This document shows, one piece after another, positions 18,870-28,007 of a DNA stretch of 64,000 nucleotides. Source of the DNA: Stappia indica. GTDB lineage: Bacteria > Pseudomonadota > Alphaproteobacteria > Rhizobiales > Stappiaceae. Every line of letters begins with the position of its first letter. Position 1 is the stretch's first letter. The notes under the pieces were generated by a model. The model was not told the origin of the DNA, made no database searches, and was given only the letters and a program-made list of their open reading frames with translations. Made by a program: the position numbers and the translations under genes. Where the stretch lies: positions 558,001 through 622,000 of the forward strand of contig NZ_MBQE01000003.1 of assembly GCF_001696535.1 (NCBI RefSeq), read 5' to 3'.

Positions 18870-19025
18870 ATGAACGAGAGTTACGAGGCCGCCGCCAGCT
18901 TCGCCCAGACATGGGGACTGGTCTACTTCGTGGTGCTTTTCGCAGGCGTGGTCGCCTATGCGCTCTGGCCCAGAAACGCCAAGCGCTTCGACGACGCGGC
19001 ACAGATCCCCTTGCGGGAGGATTGA
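18870..19025 (+). CDS. ccoQ: cbb3 oxidase small subunit CcoQ
   Basis: A 51-residue single-helix membrane protein: a short N-terminus (MNESYEAAASFAQTWG), a helix (LVYFVVLFAGVVAYAL), then WPRNAKRFDDAAQIPL, the usual CcoQ tail. It stabilises the assembled oxidase. It sits 10 bp after ccoO and 3 bp before ccoP, with GAGGAGG as ribosome site. Confidence 0.93.
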   Translation: MNESYEAAASFAQTWGLVYFVVLFAGVVAYALWPRNAKRFDDAAQIPLRED

Positions 19026-19028
19026 GAC

Positions 19029-19907
19029 ATGGCTGACGGGTACAAGAAGGAGGTCGACCACATCTCCGGCGTCGAGACGACCGGACACGAGTGGGACGGC
19101 CTGAAGGAACTGAACAATCCGCTGCCGAAGTGGTGGCTCTACATCTTCTACGCCACGATCGTGTGGGCGATCGGCTACTGGGTGGTCTATCCGTCCTGGC
19201 CGCTGGTCTCCAGCTACACGGCCGGCGTTCTCGGCGACAGCCAGCGCGCCAATGCGCTGGCCGCCTTCGAGGCCGGCATGGCGGAGCGGGCGCAGATCGG
19301 CGAGAAGCTGGTCAACGCCTCGCTGGAGGAGATCGAGTCCACCCAGTCGCTGCTGGAGTTCGCCATGGCCAACGGCCGGGCGGCCTTCGGTGACAACTGC
19401 GCCGCCTGCCACGGTACCGGCGCGCTGGGTGCGACCGGCTATCCGAACCTGCAGGACGACAACTGGATCTGGGGCGGTTCGCTGGAGGAAATCCACCAGA
19501 CGCTGCAATACGGCATCCGCTCGGGCCACGACGAGGCGCGCGTGGGCGAGATGCCGGCCTTCGGCACCAGCGGCATGCTCGACAAGACGCAGATCACCCA
19601 GGTGGCGAACTTCGTCGGCAGCCGTGCGGGCCTCGAGCCGGAAGCGGGCGTCGACCTTGCCGCCGGCGAGCAGGTCTATGTCGAGAACTGCGCCGCGTGC
19701 CACGGCGACGACTTGAAGGGGATGAAGGAGGTCGGGGCTCCCAACCTGACCGCCAACAACTACCTCTATGGCAAGTCGATCGACGCGATCCGGGCGCAGG
19801 TGACCAATGCCCGCAACGGCGTCATGCCGGCCTGGGCCCCGCGCCTCGACCCGGCGACGGTCAAGTCTCTGGCGGTCTACGTCCACGCCCTTGGCGGCGG
19901 CGAATGA
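19029..19907 (+). CDS. ccoP: cbb3 oxidase subunit III, dihaem cytochrome c
   Basis: A 292-residue membrane-anchored dihaem cytochrome that accepts electrons from the cytochrome pool. One helix (about 35-57, WWLYIFYATIVWAIGYWVVY) precedes two c-type haem sites: Cys124-Ala-Ala-Cys-His128 and Cys221-Ala-Ala-Cys-His225. The N-terminus, including HEWDGLKELNNPLPKWW, is typical. It is the last gene of ccoNOQP and is followed by a terminator. Confidence 0.96.
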   Translation: MADGYKKEVDHISGVETTGHEWDGLKELNNPLPKWWLYIFYATIVWAIGYWVVYPSWPLVSSYTAGVLGDSQRANALAAFEAGMAERAQIGEKLVNASLEEIESTQSLLEFAMANGRAAFGDNCAACHGTGALGATGYPNLQDDNWIWGGSLEEIHQTLQYGIRSGHDEARVGEMPAFGTSGMLDKTQITQVANFVGSRAGLEPEAGVDLAAGEQVYVENCAACHGDDLKGMKEVGAPNLTANNYLYGKSIDAIRAQVTNARNGVMPAWAPRLDPATVKSLAVYVHALGGGE

Positions 19908-19935
19908 TCGGCTGAGCGACCTTCGGACACATGAA

Positions 19936-19960
19936 AGGCGCCCTTCGGGGCGCCTTTTTT
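19936..19960 (+). terminator. Rho-independent terminator after ccoP
   Basis: An AGGCGCCC / GGGCGCCT stem closed by a TTCG tetraloop and followed by six T. It lies 28 bp after ccoP and ends the oxidase operon. Confidence 0.93.
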
Positions 19961-20050
19961 GTTCTGCCGATGACGCTGCGTTGCCGCAACGTCGCCTGAC
20001 CCATCCTCCAGCTTGTCCCCGGCGGAGCGGCGAATATGGCTCTTTTCTTC

Positions 20051-20068
20051 AGATTCCCGAAAGAATCT
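20051..20068 (+). repeat. Short inverted repeat before the amidohydrolase
   Basis: AGATTC and GAATCT, 6 nt apart, about 95 bp before the amidohydrolase start. It could be an operator or nothing; no T-run follows. Confidence 0.25.
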
Positions 20069-20160
20069 CGCGTCCAGGGTGTAGCCGTGATTTTTCAAGC
20101 TCGCCGGTCGCGCCATTGCCATTGCGATCGGCGGCAGGACACGCATTTGTGGAGTAGATC

Positions 20161-22053
20161 GTGAAAGCACTGTCCAAGCCCCTCGTCGCCGCCCTGATTG
20201 CGGGCGTCAGCACGCTGCCGGCCTTCGCCGCCGAGCAGGTCGCCGACCGGATCTGGTCCGGCGGCCCGGTCCTGACCATGAACGACGGCGCTCCCCGGGC
20301 GGAAGCGGTCGCCGAGAAGGACGGGCGGATCATCGCTGTCGGCTCGGCCGACGAGGTGATGAAGCACAAGGGCGAGGGGACGGAGCTGCTCGACCTCAAG
20401 GGCAGGGCAATGCTGCCCGGCTTCGTCGATGCCCACGGCCATGCCTTCATGATCGGCGTGCAGGCGGTGTCGGCCAATACCCAGCCCGCCCCCGACGGCA
20501 AGGTCAACGACATCCCCGCGCTGCAGGAAACCCTGCGCGAGTGGAAGACGACCTATCCGGAGCGCATCGAGCGGCTCGGCACGGTGCTCGGCTTCGGCTA
20601 CGACGATGCGCAGCTCAAGGAGCAGCGTCATCCCACGCGCGAAGATCTCGACGCTGTTGCGAGCGACGTGCCCATCGTCATCATCCACCAGTCGGGCCAT
20701 ATTGGCGTCTTCAACTCCAAGGCGCTCGAGGCCGCCGGTATTTCGGCCGAGACCAAGAAACCGGACGGCGGAGTGATCCGGCGTGAGGACGGCAGCAACG
20801 AGCCGAACGGCGTGCTCGAGGAGGCAGCCTTCTTTCCCGCGCTGATGAAGCTCGTCTCCGGCCTCGATGCGGAAGGCGGTCAGGAGCTCTTCGTCGCCGG
20901 CACCGAGCTGCTGGCGAGCTACGGCTACACGACCGGCCAGGAAGGCCGCTCCACGCCCAATGTCGTGAAGCTGATGCAGGCGGCCTCCGACGCGGGGCGG
21001 ATCAAGATCGACGTGGTCACCTATCCGGATGTTCTCGTCGACCGCGACTTCATCTCCGCCAACATGTCGCCGACCTACACCAACGGCTTCCGCGTCGGCG
21101 GCGCCAAGCTGACCATCGACGGCTCGCCCCAGGGCTTCACGGCCCTGCGCGACCGTCCCTACTACAATCCGCCTTCGCATTTCCGCGCCGACTATGCCGG
21201 CTATGCGGCGGCCAGCAGCGACCAGGTGTTCGACGCCATCGACTGGGCCTTCGCGAATGACGTCCAGATCATCACGCATTCCAACGGCGAGGGCGCCTCG
21301 GACATGCTGATCGCGGCAATCAAGTCGGCGACCGAGAAGCACGGCAACGACGATCGCCGTCCGGTGCTCATCCACGGCCAGTTCCTGCGCAAGGATCAGG
21401 TCGGGGCGCTCGACGAACTCGACGTGTTCCCCTCGCTGTTTCCCATGCACACCTTCTACTGGGGCGACTGGCACCGCGACCGCACCGTCGGTCCGGTCAA
21501 TGCCGACAACATCTCGCCGACCGGCTGGGTCCGCGAGCGCGGCATGATGTTCTCCACCCATCACGACGCGCCGGTGGCATTCCCCGACAGCATGCGCATC
21601 CTGGATGCCACGGTCACCCGTCGCACGCGCTCGGGCGACATTCTCGGCCCCGATCAGCGGGTCGACGTGATGACCGCGCTGAAGGCGATGACCATCTGGC
21701 CGGCCTATCAGCACTTCGAAGAGGGGCAGAAGGGTTCGATCGAGGTCGGCAAGCTTGCTGACCTGATTATCCTGAGCGACGACCCGACGGCCATCGATCC
21801 GGAAACGCTGGACGGCCTCAAGGTGCAGGAGACCATCAAGCGCGGCCAGACCATCTACACCCGCGAGGAGGGCGAGAAGCAGGGCAACCTGCAAATGCGC
21901 CCCGGGCCGGACGGCAGCGACGCGCTCGGCAACTTCCTGCGTCATGCCTCGGCGAGCGTCGAGGCCGCCGGTGGCCATGCGCATGGGCCGGACATCCTGT
22001 ACCAGGCCTTTGCCGACGGCTTCGGCGGCGAGGCGCCTGTCGCCGCCCGCTGA
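20161..22053 (+). CDS. Exported amidohydrolase, YtcJ-like (amidohydrolase family 3)
   Basis: A 630-residue metal-dependent hydrolase. A signal peptide (MKALSKPLVAALIAGVSTLPAFAAEQ) is followed by the small beta domain, then the barrel with metal-binding HGH in GFVDAHGHAFMIG and further histidines in IIHQSGHIGVF, IITHSNGEG and FSTHHDAPVAF. Late GSIEVGKLADLIILSDDP returns to the beta domain. These YtcJ-type proteins hydrolyse amide or ester bonds of unknown compounds; substrates are seldom known. It is flanked by terminators on both sides, so it is a single-gene unit. The GTG/ATG context at the start gives no strong Shine-Dalgarno. Confidence 0.82.
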   Translation: MKALSKPLVAALIAGVSTLPAFAAEQVADRIWSGGPVLTMNDGAPRAEAVAEKDGRIIAVGSADEVMKHKGEGTELLDLKGRAMLPGFVDAHGHAFMIGVQAVSANTQPAPDGKVNDIPALQETLREWKTTYPERIERLGTVLGFGYDDAQLKEQRHPTREDLDAVASDVPIVIIHQSGHIGVFNSKALEAAGISAETKKPDGGVIRREDGSNEPNGVLEEAAFFPALMKLVSGLDAEGGQELFVAGTELLASYGYTTGQEGRSTPNVVKLMQAASDAGRIKIDVVTYPDVLVDRDFISANMSPTYTNGFRVGGAKLTIDGSPQGFTALRDRPYYNPPSHFRADYAGYAAASSDQVFDAIDWAFANDVQIITHSNGEGASDMLIAAIKSATEKHGNDDRRPVLIHGQFLRKDQVGALDELDVFPSLFPMHTFYWGDWHRDRTVGPVNADNISPTGWVRERGMMFSTHHDAPVAFPDSMRILDATVTRRTRSGDILGPDQRVDVMTALKAMTIWPAYQHFEEGQKGSIEVGKLADLIILSDDPTAIDPETLDGLKVQETIKRGQTIYTREEGEKQGNLQMRPGPDGSDALGNFLRHASASVEAAGGHAHGPDILYQAFADGFGGEAPVAAR

Positions 22054-22079
22054 CGCTTCTCGTATCGAACTGAAAAAAG

Positions 22080-22110
22080 CGCCCGGGACCCGCAAGGTCC
22101 CGGGCGTTTT
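22080..22110 (+). terminator. Rho-independent terminator after the amidohydrolase
   Basis: An 11-bp perfect stem (CGCCCGGGACC / GGTCCCGGGCG) with a 5-nt loop and TTTT. It lies between the amidohydrolase and the converging AraC gene, with AAAAAA on its left, so it may serve both strands. Confidence 0.9.
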
Positions 22111-22122
22111 GCGTTGCGAGAG

Positions 22123-23157
22123 CTATCCGCTCGATCCTGCGTCCTTGCGCAGTCCGCTCGGCGGCGCGCCGGTCACCTTCCTGAAGGCGCGCGCGAAGGC
22201 GCCCTGATCGGTGTAGCCGAGCCGCCAGGCGATTTCCCCGACCGGCAGCTTCGTGCGCTGCAACGCCCACAGCGCATAGTCCAGCCGCGCATCGTCGGTC
22301 ATTGACCGAAAGCTTGGCCCGTCCGCATCCAGCAGGCGGCGCAGGCTGCGCCCCGACAGGCCGAGATCGGCGGCGATGTCGCCTTGCGAGAACGGCCCCT
22401 GTCCGACGCGCCGGCGGATCGCTTCGCCGATGCGCTGCCGGGCATCGCCGTCAAAGTGGTTGCGCTGCAGGTGGTCCGGCGGGTGGCCGGGCGCGGGAAA
22501 GGCGTCGGCGGCAATGGCAAGGTCGAGCAGGCGGGCCGGGAAGGCCAGCATGTTGAGCCGCTGGCCGTAGAGCGGTGCGCAGCCAGCCTGCCGGGCCAGC
22601 GCCGCACGGCATCCGTCCTGCTCGTGTTCCAGCGCCAGTTCCGCCATCGGCACGGTGCCGGCGAACCTTTCGATCACCGCATGCAGGAAGCCGAGGGTGA
22701 ACTCGGCATCGCGCGAGCGCGGCCAGATGCGCGGATCGTGGATGCGATAGGCGAGGGTGCAGGTGTCTCCCTCGACCTGCCGGTCGAAGGTCGTGCCCTC
22801 CTGCAACGCCTGCAGGTCGGCCATCAGCCGGGACAGAAGGCCGCCGAGCCGCGTCTCGCCGAGGCCGGAGGGAAACAGCGTCGCCAGCGCAGGCTCGGCG
22901 ATCCGGCGGCCGCAGGACCACAGGCAGGCCTGGGTGTCGGCCTGGCGTCCGGCGTTCTCCAGCAGGGTCGTGAAGCGGTCGAGGGGGATCGCGTTGGTGG
23001 GGGCGAGCGTGACGCTGAGCCCGGTCTCGGCGAAGGCGCGGGGCGCGTCCAGCCCGGCGCCGGCGAGCACGTCACTGATCAGCGGCAGCGCTGCGGCGGA
23101 GATCGTCGCCCGGCAAGCGGGCGCGGCGGGAGGCAGGGAACGTTGCGAGGCATGCAT
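22123..23157 (-). CDS. AraC-family regulator (OruR/ArgR-like), probable amine oxidase regulator
   Basis: A 344-residue regulator. The N-terminal 'arabinose-binding' type domain (about 20-210, SDVLAGAGLDAPRAFAETG) is followed by a C-terminal AraC DNA-binding domain (about 240-335) with two helix-turn-helices, including GDIAADLGLSGRSLRRLL and GEIAWRLGYTDQGAFARAF. I chose the ATG of MHASQRSL, which has GGAG 8 nt upstream; a start 57 bp further upstream is possible. It lies downstream of, and in line with, the copper amine oxidase (19 bp gap from its own upstream end), so regulation of amine use, as FeaR does for TynA, is a reasonable inference. Confidence 0.82.
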   Translation of the reverse strand: MHASQRSLPPAAPACRATISAAALPLISDVLAGAGLDAPRAFAETGLSVTLAPTNAIPLDRFTTLLENAGRQADTQACLWSCGRRIAEPALATLFPSGLGETRLGGLLSRLMADLQALQEGTTFDRQVEGDTCTLAYRIHDPRIWPRSRDAEFTLGFLHAVIERFAGTVPMAELALEHEQDGCRAALARQAGCAPLYGQRLNMLAFPARLLDLAIAADAFPAPGHPPDHLQRNHFDGDARQRIGEAIRRRVGQGPFSQGDIAADLGLSGRSLRRLLDADGPSFRSMTDDARLDYALWALQRTKLPVGEIAWRLGYTDQGAFARAFRKVTGAPPSGLRKDAGSSG

Positions 23158-23233
23158 GGCCGGCTCCGGATCCGTCGCCCGATGGTGGGCGGCGGATCCG
23201 GGACTGTCAATCACGGCGCGCGGCCGGTGCGCG

Positions 23234-25228
23234 TCACTCCGGCAGACGGATGGTCAGCGCCGGGTTGTACGGGAAGAAGTTAAAGGGTCGCAGCGTGAAG
23301 CCCTTCCACATGGTCGACATCACCGGCCAGTCCTCTGTATGCGGCACATGGTGGAAGCCCATCGTGTACCAGGTGACGATGTCGGTGTTGCCGATGGGCC
23401 GGTCCTGCTGCGTCCAGGCCGCCAGCGTGTCCGAGCCGTCGCTCTGGAAGGCGAAGCGTCCGCCCGCATAGCGCTCGCTCGCGCTGTAGGGCGTGTTCCA
23501 CAGCGTGTATTCGACATAGGCGTTGCGCTTCATCGGCATGTCGCCCGAATAGTCGAACGGCGAGTAGGCGACGCTGTTGCCCGGCACGATCATGTAGCCC
23601 GGATGGTGGCCGAGCGGTCCTTCCGCGCCCATGTTCATGACGTGATACATGGCCGGCGTGTCCGGGTTGACCTTGTAGCGCCCGCCGAGCTCGCTCATCG
23701 CCATCTTCGTCTCGGTCACCCAGAACGACCGGCGCGGCGCTCCGTCCTCCGCCTTGCCCGGCACCAGCCCCGTGCGCATGAAGCTGTTGGCTTGGCCGTC
23801 GATGTCGAAGTCGAGGCGGAAGTTGAAGTAGTGATCATGGTTGGGCGCGATCAGGTTCGGCGCAATCAGGGTGCCATGGCGGGTTTCCTCCGCCGCGCCT
23901 TCGTCTCGCATCGACTTGATGACCGCTCCCTTGACCGCATCGAGACCGGTCGAGCCCACCATCACGTCGAGCCGGCCGTCCTGATGGAAGACGTAGTCGA
24001 CGAGATAGTCGTAATTGCCGACCTCGGACGCCGAGCGGACCACCAGCTGGGTCGCGGGACGCCCTTCCGCCGGCACCTGCTCGGTCTCGCTCTGCGCGAA
24101 GATCTCGAAGTGCCGCCAGGCCGGGTCGCCGATATTGCGCTCGAAGATGCAGATCGCATCGGGAATGGAGAGCGGCGTGCCCTGGTCGGTATGCACCACC
24201 GCTGGCAGGAAGGTGGCATGGGCCGGGCAGTCGACACCGGCCCTCAGCGGGGTCAGGAAGATGCCGAAGCCGTACTCGCCGCTGTCCATGTAGGTGCGCC
24301 AGTACCAGCCCTCGTCCGGGTCCATGTAGGGCACGAACACTTCGGACAGATGCGCCTGATAGAGCACGGAGCGCCAGCGCTCGCCGTCACGGGCCTCGAT
24401 GTTCGACAGCACGACGCCGGGGCGCTTGTCGACACGGGCGCGGAACCGCCAGATATCCCAGGAGATCATGCCGTTCTCGATGGTGACGTTGGAGCCGCCC
24501 GGCTGCGACAGGGTGACCGGATTGCCGCGCGGGCGCAGGGCGCCGGTGCGCGCCTCCACTTCCGCTTCCGTGTAGCCCCAGCCGTCCTCCGGCACGGGCC
24601 GCGCGCCGGTGTCGAACACCTCGACCACCGATCCGGCGTTGAGATCGACCACCGCATAGAGGCCTTCGACAGGCTTGGCGTAGAAGTTGGAGCCCTCTGG
24701 CAGCACGTAGCACGGCACCTTCATCAGCCGCCGCCCTTCCTCTTCCGGCAGGCCGAAGCGCCCGGCGGTCAGCGGCAGGCAGAACAGCTGCTCGGGCGTA
24801 AGCCCGCGCTTGGCGAGCCCCTCGATGAACTGCGGGTTGGAGGTTGCAAGCTCCATCGCGGTCATGAACTCGGCAACGAGGATCATCGTCTCCCCGGGCG
24901 CCGGGTCGACGGAGACGACGCGGTCGCCGGCAAGGTCCACCTCGGCGACGAAGGCGCCGTCGCTCGTCTTGAAATGCACCTCGACGGCGCGCGGCTCCGG
25001 ATCGCCCTCGTTCCAGCCGAGCACCACGGACTTTTCCGGCTCCTTCAGCGAGATATAGGGATAGAGCGTGCCTTCGCCCGTTCGTCCGGCGGCGGTCAGC
25101 AGCGCCACGGCCTCGGTGATTTCCGCCTCGGTCAAGGCGTCGAGCGGATGGCCCGCGGCGGGCAGGGCGGTGGACGCGAGCAGTCCCGCAGCCATCCAGG
25201 CGGCTGCGAAGCGATGAATATGCGGCAT
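23234..25228 (-). CDS. tynA: Copper-containing primary-amine oxidase (TynA-like)
   Basis: A 664-residue exported quinoprotein oxidising primary amines (for example phenethylamine or tyramine) to aldehydes, with ammonia and hydrogen peroxide. A signal peptide (MPHIHRFAAAWMAAGLLASTALPAAG) is present. The cofactor tyrosine is Tyr406 in the NYDY consensus, converted to topaquinone. Copper ligands are His464 and His466 (NHDHYF) and probably His627 (HHVPHTEDWPVM). The Asp in YMDSGEYGFG fits the catalytic base. The length is slightly under the E. coli enzyme because the N-terminal D1 domain is absent, as in most bacterial members. An AraC regulator gene follows. Confidence 0.93.
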   Translation of the reverse strand: MPHIHRFAAAWMAAGLLASTALPAAGHPLDALTEAEITEAVALLTAAGRTGEGTLYPYISLKEPEKSVVLGWNEGDPEPRAVEVHFKTSDGAFVAEVDLAGDRVVSVDPAPGETMILVAEFMTAMELATSNPQFIEGLAKRGLTPEQLFCLPLTAGRFGLPEEEGRRLMKVPCYVLPEGSNFYAKPVEGLYAVVDLNAGSVVEVFDTGARPVPEDGWGYTEAEVEARTGALRPRGNPVTLSQPGGSNVTIENGMISWDIWRFRARVDKRPGVVLSNIEARDGERWRSVLYQAHLSEVFVPYMDPDEGWYWRTYMDSGEYGFGIFLTPLRAGVDCPAHATFLPAVVHTDQGTPLSIPDAICIFERNIGDPAWRHFEIFAQSETEQVPAEGRPATQLVVRSASEVGNYDYLVDYVFHQDGRLDVMVGSTGLDAVKGAVIKSMRDEGAAEETRHGTLIAPNLIAPNHDHYFNFRLDFDIDGQANSFMRTGLVPGKAEDGAPRRSFWVTETKMAMSELGGRYKVNPDTPAMYHVMNMGAEGPLGHHPGYMIVPGNSVAYSPFDYSGDMPMKRNAYVEYTLWNTPYSASERYAGGRFAFQSDGSDTLAAWTQQDRPIGNTDIVTWYTMGFHHVPHTEDWPVMSTMWKGFTLRPFNFFPYNPALTIRLPE

Positions 25229-25398
25229 GGGATATGCCCCTCCTGAAAATCTTCCCGTCTGGAAGGGCGATGCCGGATCTCGCGCCCGGTCGTGACCGCC
25301 CTCCTGTCACGATAGGCCGCCGCGGAAGGATGGGTTGTGCAATTGTGGCCAGAAGCGCAGGATCATCGCGGATCTGTGGCGCAGCGTGCCGTGTCGGC

Positions 25399-25412
25399 TT
25401 GATGCCGATCAA
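25399..25412 (+). promoter_or_regulatory. Perfect FixK box of the ccoGHIS promoter
   Basis: TTGAT-GCCG-ATCAA is an exact match to the FixK/FNR consensus. Its centre predicts a transcription start near 25447 and a leader of about 150 nt before ccoG. The rest of the 371-bp gap between the amine oxidase (leftward) and ccoG (rightward) has no gene I can support. Confidence 0.88.
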
Positions 25413-25599
25413 GGCGGGCAGGGGCCCGAAATGCTAGTCACGCGGAAAGACGGGGCGGCGGGCCGAAAGCTGGCGGCGGATTGTCGCGGGGTTGACGTGT
25501 CGCAATCCGGCCGCTCGCGCCAGGCGCTAGTGTCGCCTCAATCGGGCGAGACCGCCACTTCCGAGGGCATCCCGGAACGGGACAGCGGAGCCCAGTGAC

Positions 25600-27069
25600 A
25601 TGGACGGAACAATGCGCGCAGAAACGGATCCCTCCGGCGCCGGCGGCCAGCCGGACGAATGGTTTGCCTCGGCCAAGAAAATCTATCCGATGGCGGTGCA
25701 CGGCACCTTCCGGAAGATCAAGTGGGCGGTGCTCTTCGCCACGCTCGGCATCTACTACTTCCTGCCCTTCGTGCGCTGGGACCGCGGTCCCGACGCGCCG
25801 GATCAGGCCGTCCTCATCGACCTTGCCGGCCGCCGCGCCTATTTCTTCTTCATCGAGATCTGGCCCCAGGAGGTCTACTACCTCACCGGCCTGCTGATTC
25901 TCGCGGCGATGGCGCTGTTCCTGATGAATGCCGTCGCCGGCCGCATCTGGTGCGGCTATCTCTGCCCGCAGACCGTGTGGACCGACCTGTTCCTGTGGGT
26001 CGAGCGCCAGATCGAGGGCGACCGCCGGGAGCGCATGCTGCTCGATGCGGAGCGCTGGAGCGTTGCCAAGGTCCTGCAGAAGCTGTCCAAGCACACTTTG
26101 TGGCTGATGATCGCCTGGTGGACGGGCGGTGCCTGGGTGCTCTACTTCGCCGACGCGCCGACGCTGGTGAAGTCGCTGGCGACCGGCGAGGCGCCGTTCT
26201 CCGCTTATCTTTGGATCGGCATCCTCACCTTCACCACCTATGCGCTTGCCGGCCACATGCGCGAGCAGGTCTGCATCTTCCTGTGTCCCTGGCCGCGCAT
26301 CCAGGCAGCGCTCACCGACGAGGACGCGCTCAACGTCACCTATCGCTACGACCGCGGCGAGCCGCGCGGCTCGCTCAAGCAGAACCGCAAGCGCGTTGAC
26401 GAGGGGCTTCCCGCCGGCGACTGCATCGACTGCCACCAGTGCGTCCATGCCTGTCCGACCGGCGTCGACATCCGCAACGGCACGCAGCTCGGCTGCATCC
26501 AGTGCGGGCTGTGCATCGACGCCTGCGACACGGTGATGGACAAGATCGGCAAGCCGCACGGCCTGATCGCCTATGACACGGACGAGAACATCAAGCGCCG
26601 GATGGAAGGGCGCGAGACCGTCGTGCGGATGGTGCGTCCGCGGACCATCATCTATGCGGCGATCATCGTGCTGGTCGGTGCGATCATGGCCTATGCGCTG
26701 GTCACGCGTCAGCACGAGGGCATGAGCGTCCTGCACGACCGCAACCCGATCTATGTCGAGCTGTCCGACGGCGGCGTGCGCAACGGCTACACCATCCGCA
26801 TGCTCAACAAGCGGCTGAGCGCGCGCGAGTTCGCCCTGTCGGTCGAAGGCATGCCCGACGGCACCCGCATCGAGGCGGTCGGCATCAACGAGCACGCCGA
26901 CGGTGCGCCGCTGATCACCGTCGGGGTCGACACCACGCGCGAGCTGCGCGTGCTGGTCTTCTCGCCGGCGGGCGCTTCGCTCGACAAGTCGACGCCGATC
27001 ACCTTCCGCCTGCGCGATACGGCAAGCGGCGACACGGCGACGGCAAGCGACTTCTTCAAGGCGCCCTAG
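25600..27069 (+). CDS. ccoG: cbb3 oxidase accessory protein CcoG (RdxA/FixG)
   Basis: A 489-residue membrane ferredoxin-like protein thought to reduce copper during CuB delivery to CcoN. It has several N-terminal helices, a GRIWCGYLCPQTVW motif, and two 4Fe-4S clusters of the 2[4Fe-4S] type (CIDCHQCVHACPTG and CIQCGLCIDACDTV). A C-terminal Ig-like FixG domain (about 380-489) follows. It is the first gene of ccoGHIS behind a perfect FixK box. The last base of its TAG stop is the first base of a 263-bp inserted element, so its C-terminal end was probably set by that insertion. Confidence 0.94.
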   Translation: MDGTMRAETDPSGAGGQPDEWFASAKKIYPMAVHGTFRKIKWAVLFATLGIYYFLPFVRWDRGPDAPDQAVLIDLAGRRAYFFFIEIWPQEVYYLTGLLILAAMALFLMNAVAGRIWCGYLCPQTVWTDLFLWVERQIEGDRRERMLLDAERWSVAKVLQKLSKHTLWLMIAWWTGGAWVLYFADAPTLVKSLATGEAPFSAYLWIGILTFTTYALAGHMREQVCIFLCPWPRIQAALTDEDALNVTYRYDRGEPRGSLKQNRKRVDEGLPAGDCIDCHQCVHACPTGVDIRNGTQLGCIQCGLCIDACDTVMDKIGKPHGLIAYDTDENIKRRMEGRETVVRMVRPRTIIYAAIIVLVGAIMAYALVTRQHEGMSVLHDRNPIYVELSDGGVRNGYTIRMLNKRLSAREFALSVEGMPDGTRIEAVGINEHADGAPLITVGVDTTRELRVLVFSPAGASLDKSTPITFRLRDTASGDTATASDFFKAP

Positions 27070-27331
27070 GTCGTGGACTCATAATTGTGCCGGAAACGGC
27101 GTCCGTTCGGGCAATGATATGCCAGGAGGAGCGCGATGGCCGGGGCAGCCCCCCGGCCGAGCGATCCGACGCCGCAGATCGAAGCTCGAACGGCGCCCTT
27201 CGGGTATGCCGGAACCCGCCGGCAACAGCGTCGCAAGACCTTGAAAACCTAATGGTTTCCTGCGGCCTTGCTCCTTGTATCCGATCGGGTTCGGGCATAC
27301 CGTTTCTCGACAGAATTATGAGTCTACGACC
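27069..27331. mobile_element. MITE-like element with terminal inverted repeats and TA flanks
   Basis: A 263-bp segment bounded by near-perfect inverted repeats: GGTCGTGGACTCATAATT at the left and, inverted, GGTCGTAGACTCATAATT at the right, with similarity continuing to a GAAACGG about 30 bp in. TA dinucleotides lie directly outside both ends, as for IS630- or IS427-type insertions. No transposase remnant is readable inside, so it is non-autonomous. It separates ccoG from ccoH. Family assignment is by look only. Confidence 0.75.
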
Positions 27332-27441
27332 TAAGCCGCGGGCGGCACGTACTAATCCCGACCGGAGGTCTGCGGCTGTCGCAGGCCTCCGCCATCCGCT
27401 AGAATCGCCCCGATGAATATCGTATCGACCAGAGGCTCGAC

Positions 27442-27978
27442 ATGACCGCTTCCCACGCCGCAACGACCCGCCCCGCCGAGCGCCCGACGACCGAGCGCAA
27501 GGTGACGGGCTGGACCGTGCTGATCTGGCTCGGCAGCTTCTTCTTCGTGATGCTGGTCGCCAACATCTTCTTCGTCTACTTCGCCCTGTCCTCCTTCCCG
27601 GGCGTCGTGACCGACCGCGCCTATGAGGCCGGGCAGGCCTATAACGGCGAGATCGCCGCCTCCCGGGCGCAAGGCGAGCTGAACTGGAGCGTGAACGGCG
27701 ACGTCACGCGCAACAGCGACGGTATCGCCCGCATCGAGGTGTCGGCGCTGGATGCCGCCGGAAACCCGCTGACCGGCCTCTCGGTCGAGGCGACGCTGCA
27801 GCGCCCGGCAAGCCCGGAGCCGGCCCGCAAGCTGGTGCTGAGCGAAGGCGAGCTCGGCCGCTATTCGGCGCAGGCCGAGGATGTCGCGGCGGGCCGCTGG
27901 ATCCTGCAGCTCGATGCCAGTTCCGGCACTGAAGGCGAGACCTTCCGCTCGCAGAACCGCATCTTCTTTTCCGAATAG
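27442..27978 (+). CDS. ccoH: FixH family protein CcoH
   Basis: A 178-residue membrane protein needed for cbb3 assembly. One N-terminal helix (about 25-52, VLIWLGSFFFVMLVANIFFVYFAL) is followed by a periplasmic domain with SSFPGVVTDRAYEAGQAYN, the FixH signature, and a C-terminal immunoglobulin-like part. It belongs to ccoGHIS but is cut off from ccoG by 372 bp that include the inserted element, so its expression may depend on read-through. Confidence 0.92.
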   Translation: MTASHAATTRPAERPTTERKVTGWTVLIWLGSFFFVMLVANIFFVYFALSSFPGVVTDRAYEAGQAYNGEIAASRAQGELNWSVNGDVTRNSDGIARIEVSALDAAGNPLTGLSVEATLQRPASPEPARKLVLSEGELGRYSAQAEDVAAGRWILQLDASSGTEGETFRSQNRIFFSE

Positions 27979-28007
27979 GCGGCCGGCGAGGAAAGGCGGC
28001 AGGCGAC

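Noticed and set aside
22757-25246. A long rightward open frame opposite the amine oxidase and AraC genes
   Set aside because: It is antisense to a copper amine oxidase with all cofactor residues and has no recognisable domain.
27069-27331. A transposase gene within the inverted-repeat element
   Set aside because: Both strands were read; no DDE-type or other transposase segment is present, so it was called non-autonomous.
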